From: CAYVBE01 sp964448935
GTDB taxonomy: Bacteria; Planctomycetota; Brocadiia; SM23-32
Assembly: GCA_964448935.1 (NCBI GenBank)
Contig: CAYVBE010000191.1
Location: 1 to 7,740 of the forward strand
Direction: 5' to 3'
DNA length: 7,740 bases
Shown here: positions 5,405 to 7,740 of the stretch, piece by piece
Numbering within the stretch: the stretch's first letter is position 1
Layout: the number at the start of each line of letters is the position of its first letter
Program-made: the position numbers and the translations under genes
The notes under the pieces: model-generated
Databases searched by the model: none
Told to the model about the DNA's origin: nothing
What the model saw: the letters and a program-made list of their open reading frames with translations, nothing else

Positions 5405-6747
5405 TGCGCGTCGCCTTTCTTTTGGTCCCGGCCGTCGAGCGTGCCTTCTTTCTGCGCTTCGACAGACTGCCGGGCCTTTCCTCCGCCACCGATGACGCGA
5501 ACCGATGCCCCGTCTTTGAGCCCCTCGCCGCCGGACACAACTACCCGTTCCCCGGCCTCGATGCCTTGCAGAATCTGGACGCGTTGCCCCTGCTGAATAC
5601 CTGCCTGCACTGTGCGCCGAACGGCTTTCCCATCCTTGACAACGAAGGCGACCTTGCCGCCGCCCGGTGTCTCGCGCAGGGCTTCGGCGGGGACGATGAG
5701 GGCGTTTTCAGCCGATCCCCATTTCAGGGTCATGCGGGCGAACTGATGGGGCATCAGGCGCTCTGAACCTTCCAGTTTCGCCTCGACGGTTCGCGTGTGC
5801 ATACCGGGATCGAGTTGAGGATAGAGCCGCACCACCTTGCCCTGGAACGTCTCCGTCGGCAGGGCATCCAGTTCGGCCTCAACGGCCAGGCCGGGGCGCA
5901 CGTCAGAAGCATGAGCCTCGGGCACGCTGAAACGCACCACCAGTGAATCGGGGTCGAACATCTCGATCAGCGGACTCCGGGGCGTGGCCAGGTCCCCCGG
6001 ACGCACGTGGACCTGCGTGACTGTGCCGTGGAAGGGAGCCGTGATCACGCACTCGGCCAGGTGCGCCTCGGCCAGGGCAAGCCTGCCGGCGGCTTCGTTC
6101 ACCGCCGCCTCCTGCACGGCGATCTCGGTCGCCGTCGGCCCTGCCTTCAACATGCGCAACGTTTCCTGTGCGGCGGCCAGTTCCGCCTCGGCCACCTCCA
6201 TTTTCTCTCGCGCCCGGTCCACGGCCTGCCGGGAGGTGAAATCTTTCGCGAGCAACTCTTTTTGCCGTTCGTAGGACGTTTGTGCCTCCTGCAGCGTCGC
6301 CTTCCACCTCTGCACGTTGGCTTTCGCCCGGTCAATCTCTTCGGCACGGGCGCCCGCCTTGAGGTCGGCCAGTTTCGCCCGGGCAACTTCCAGCGCGGCT
6401 TTTGCCTGCTGGACTTCCGCCCGATGCACCTGCCGGTCGATCTCGATGAGTTTTTCTCCTTTTTCCACCCGGTCGCCCTCGCGCCACGGGCAGTAGCTGA
6501 TGGGGCCTTCTTTGGTGGCGGCGATGACCACCGAATCGGTTGCCACCACTTCACCGGTCAGTTCGAGAGTTCGGGCAATGGGTGCGGTTTCAACGGGTGC
6601 CACCTCCACCAGCGGCACCTTCTTCTTCGGGCCCCGGGTGGGCGGCTCCGCCGTGGCGGGCTTGCCGCCCGCGGCAAACCAGAGTCCTGCGCCGGCGGCG
6701 GCGCTCAGGGCGACAACAGCGATGATAACTTTCCGTGTGCTTTTCAT
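5401..6747 (-). CDS. Periplasmic adaptor (membrane fusion protein, HlyD/AcrA-like) of the RND pump
   Basis: A 448-aa adaptor that bridges the RND pump and the outer-membrane channel. The N-terminus has a signal-anchor segment (about 6-26) with no lipobox cysteine, so it is likely held by its helix or cleaved rather than lipidated. Two lipoyl half-motifs follow (about 72-105 and 229-265, the latter containing TAPFHGTVTQVHVRPGD) around a long Ala/Glu/Lys-rich coiled-coil hairpin (about 106-228). After these come the beta-barrel (266-345) and the membrane-proximal domain (346-420), ending in a Gly/charged tail. The hairpin tip has R161-x3-L165-x6-S172, the motif known to contact TolC-type channels. 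The start ATG 6747-6745 overlaps the channel gene stop (ATGA) and has AGGA eight bases upstream. The frame is open a further 166 codons upstream, but that part lies inside the channel gene and is not used. Confidence 0.95.
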   Translation of the reverse strand: MKSTRKVIIAVVALSAAAGAGLWFAAGGKPATAEPPTRGPKKKVPLVEVAPVETAPIARTLELTGEVVATDSVVIAATKEGPISYCPWREGDRVEKGEKLIEIDRQVHRAEVQQAKAALEVARAKLADLKAGARAEEIDRAKANVQRWKATLQEAQTSYERQKELLAKDFTSRQAVDRAREKMEVAEAELAAAQETLRMLKAGPTATEIAVQEAAVNEAAGRLALAEAHLAECVITAPFHGTVTQVHVRPGDLATPRSPLIEMFDPDSLVVRFSVPEAHASDVRPGLAVEAELDALPTETFQGKVVRLYPQLDPGMHTRTVEAKLEGSERLMPHQFARMTLKWGSAENALIVPAEALRETPGGGKVAFVVKDGKAVRRTVQAGIQQGQRVQILQGIEAGERVVVSGGEGLKDGASVRVIGGGGKARQSVEAQKEGTLDGRDQKKGDAQ

Positions 6748-7740
6748 TCTGATGGTCCTGTCTCGCTCTGGAATGCGGGCTCGTGCAACTCCGCCAGGGA
6801 CCTGCCGATGGCTCGTTCGAACTGCGCCCTTGCCGTATGCCAGTCCAGGCGGGCCTGGACCAGCCGGTTGCGCGCGGCGGTGCTGGCGGTCTGGGCGACG
6901 ATCAGGTCCACAATTGCGCCGGTGCCGTTCTTGTATTCGCCCTCGGCGACGCGCGCGCTCTCCTCGGCGCTGGCGACCAGCCGCCGGGCCGCCTCGACGG
7001 CCTGGCCGGCCTCGATAACACGCCAGTAGGCCGTCCAGACCTCCAGCTCGATCCCCTGCAACACATCCTGCCGCTCGGCCACGGCCCGGGCCAGGTTCGC
7101 TTCGGCACCCTGTAGCTGATACGGCCGATCGAAGCCGCTGAACACCGGCAGGTCCGCCGAGATACCGAGGCTCCACTGCCGCCCGTCCGGCAAAAGGTGC
7201 CGCGCCAGCCAGCCCAGGGATGTGTCCAAACCGAACGCAGGCCAATACCGCGACTGTGCCACCCGGACGGCGGCACGCTCCGCCCGGACTTCCGCCAGTG
7301 CCGACTTGAGTTCGGGACGGTTCCGTGCCGCCTCCACGAGGAGGACGTCAACGGTCTCCAACGCACGCCCGTAGGATCCTTCGGGAATGTCCGCGACCTC
7401 GAACTCCGCGTTGACGTTCAGGCCCATCGCCCGTGCCAGTTGCCCCCTGGCTACGTGCACGGCATTCTCGGCCCTGATCAGCGCCAGGTCCGCGTCCGCC
7501 TTTTCGGTCTCGGCCTTCAGCACGTCGGACCTTGCCGCAACGCCGACCCTGTGTCGAGCACGGGCAAGTTCAAGCTGGTACTCGCGCTGTCCGACGGTCT
7601 CGACGGCCACTTCTTCGAAGCTCCGTGCGGCCAGCAAGTTGTAGTACCTCTCCGTGACGGACAGGGCGAGGTCCTGAAGGACGGTGCTGTGGCGGAAGCT
7701 GGCGGCCAGCACCTCGGCCTCTGCCCCTGCGACGCGGGCC
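6744..7740 (-). CDS. Outer-membrane efflux factor (TolC/OprM-like), C-terminal part only
   Basis: The C-terminal 331 residues of an outer-membrane channel; the frame stays open to the window edge. TolC-type proteins are about 420-500 aa, so the signal peptide and the first strands and helix lie outside. The fold's internal repeat is visible: the first half shows ERYYNLLAA, then RVGVAARSDVLKAE (about residue 64 of the visible part), and the second half shows NRPELKSALAEV, then a matching NGTGAIVDLIVAQ (about residue 271). The segment around LGISADLPVFSGFDR fits the second beta strand pair. Long Ala/Arg/Glu helices between these form the periplasmic tunnel. The channel lets substrates leave across the outer membrane in one step with the adaptor and pump encoded next. 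Its TGA is shared with the adaptor ATG. The order channel-adaptor-pump supports co-expression. An internal GTG at 7712 is not a start. Confidence 0.94.
   Translation of the reverse strand, partial: ARVAGAEAEVLAASFRHSTVLQDLALSVTERYYNLLAARSFEEVAVETVGQREYQLELARARHRVGVAARSDVLKAETEKADADLALIRAENAVHVARGQLARAMGLNVNAEFEVADIPEGSYGRALETVDVLLVEAARNRPELKSALAEVRAERAAVRVAQSRYWPAFGLDTSLGWLARHLLPDGRQWSLGISADLPVFSGFDRPYQLQGAEANLARAVAERQDVLQGIELEVWTAYWRVIEAGQAVEAARRLVASAEESARVAEGEYKNGTGAIVDLIVAQTASTAARNRLVQARLDWHTARAQFERAIGRSLAELHEPAFQSETGPSE

Noticed and set aside
2327..6747. Heavy-metal (CusA/CzcA) efflux assignment for the RND system
   Set aside because: TM4 lacks the metal-type signature and the adaptor has no Met- or His-rich N-terminal region. 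The sequence looks like the drug/organic branch.
6748..7245. 166-codon N-terminal extension of the adaptor frame
   Set aside because: It overlaps the outer-membrane factor gene in another frame and has no adaptor features. The ATG at 6747 directly precedes a signal-anchor sequence and has a ribosome site.

Overview
All genes in this 7.7 kb window read on the minus strand, so transcription runs from high to low coordinates. No RNA gene, CRISPR array or mobile element was found. The DNA is GC-rich, except for an AT-rich patch at about 1780-1850 that serves as a promoter region. A complete RND/membrane-fusion/outer-membrane-factor set means a Gram-negative (two-membrane) bacterium. A DsrE-like sulfur protein and a small Cys-rich protein hint at an anaerobic or sulfur-active lineage such as Desulfobacterota or Planctomycetota. 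That placement is an impression from protein flavour, not a measurement.

In transcription order, 7740 to 1934 holds a tripartite efflux operon. It begins with a TolC-like outer-membrane factor whose N-terminus lies beyond the window. A periplasmic adaptor (448 aa) and an RND pump (1025 aa) follow, each joined to the preceding gene by an ATGA four-base stop/start overlap. 33 bp after the pump comes a 119-aa protein with one N-terminal membrane helix and a C-terminal winged-helix-like domain, possibly a membrane-tethered sensor/regulator of the pump.

The 178-bp gap at 1756-1933 contains a structured GC-rich segment and then a good sigma70-type promoter (perfect TTGACA), whose -35 box sits inside an inverted repeat. 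The promoter drives a short unit: a 75-aa Cys-rich protein made of two copies of one metal- or thiol-binding-like module, then a DsrE-like protein with a CGAC motif. A weak terminator-like hairpin overlaps the dsrE-like stop codon.

The last unit, 1048 to 1, is an ABC-2 type exporter. Its ATPase is best started at a GTG preceded by GGAGG, and its permease is cut by the window edge after 18 codons and starts with a GTGA overlap.

The efflux and ABC genes are recognisable family members. The least explained parts are the duplicated Cys-rich protein paired with the DsrE-like protein, and the membrane-anchored winged-helix protein at the end of the efflux operon.
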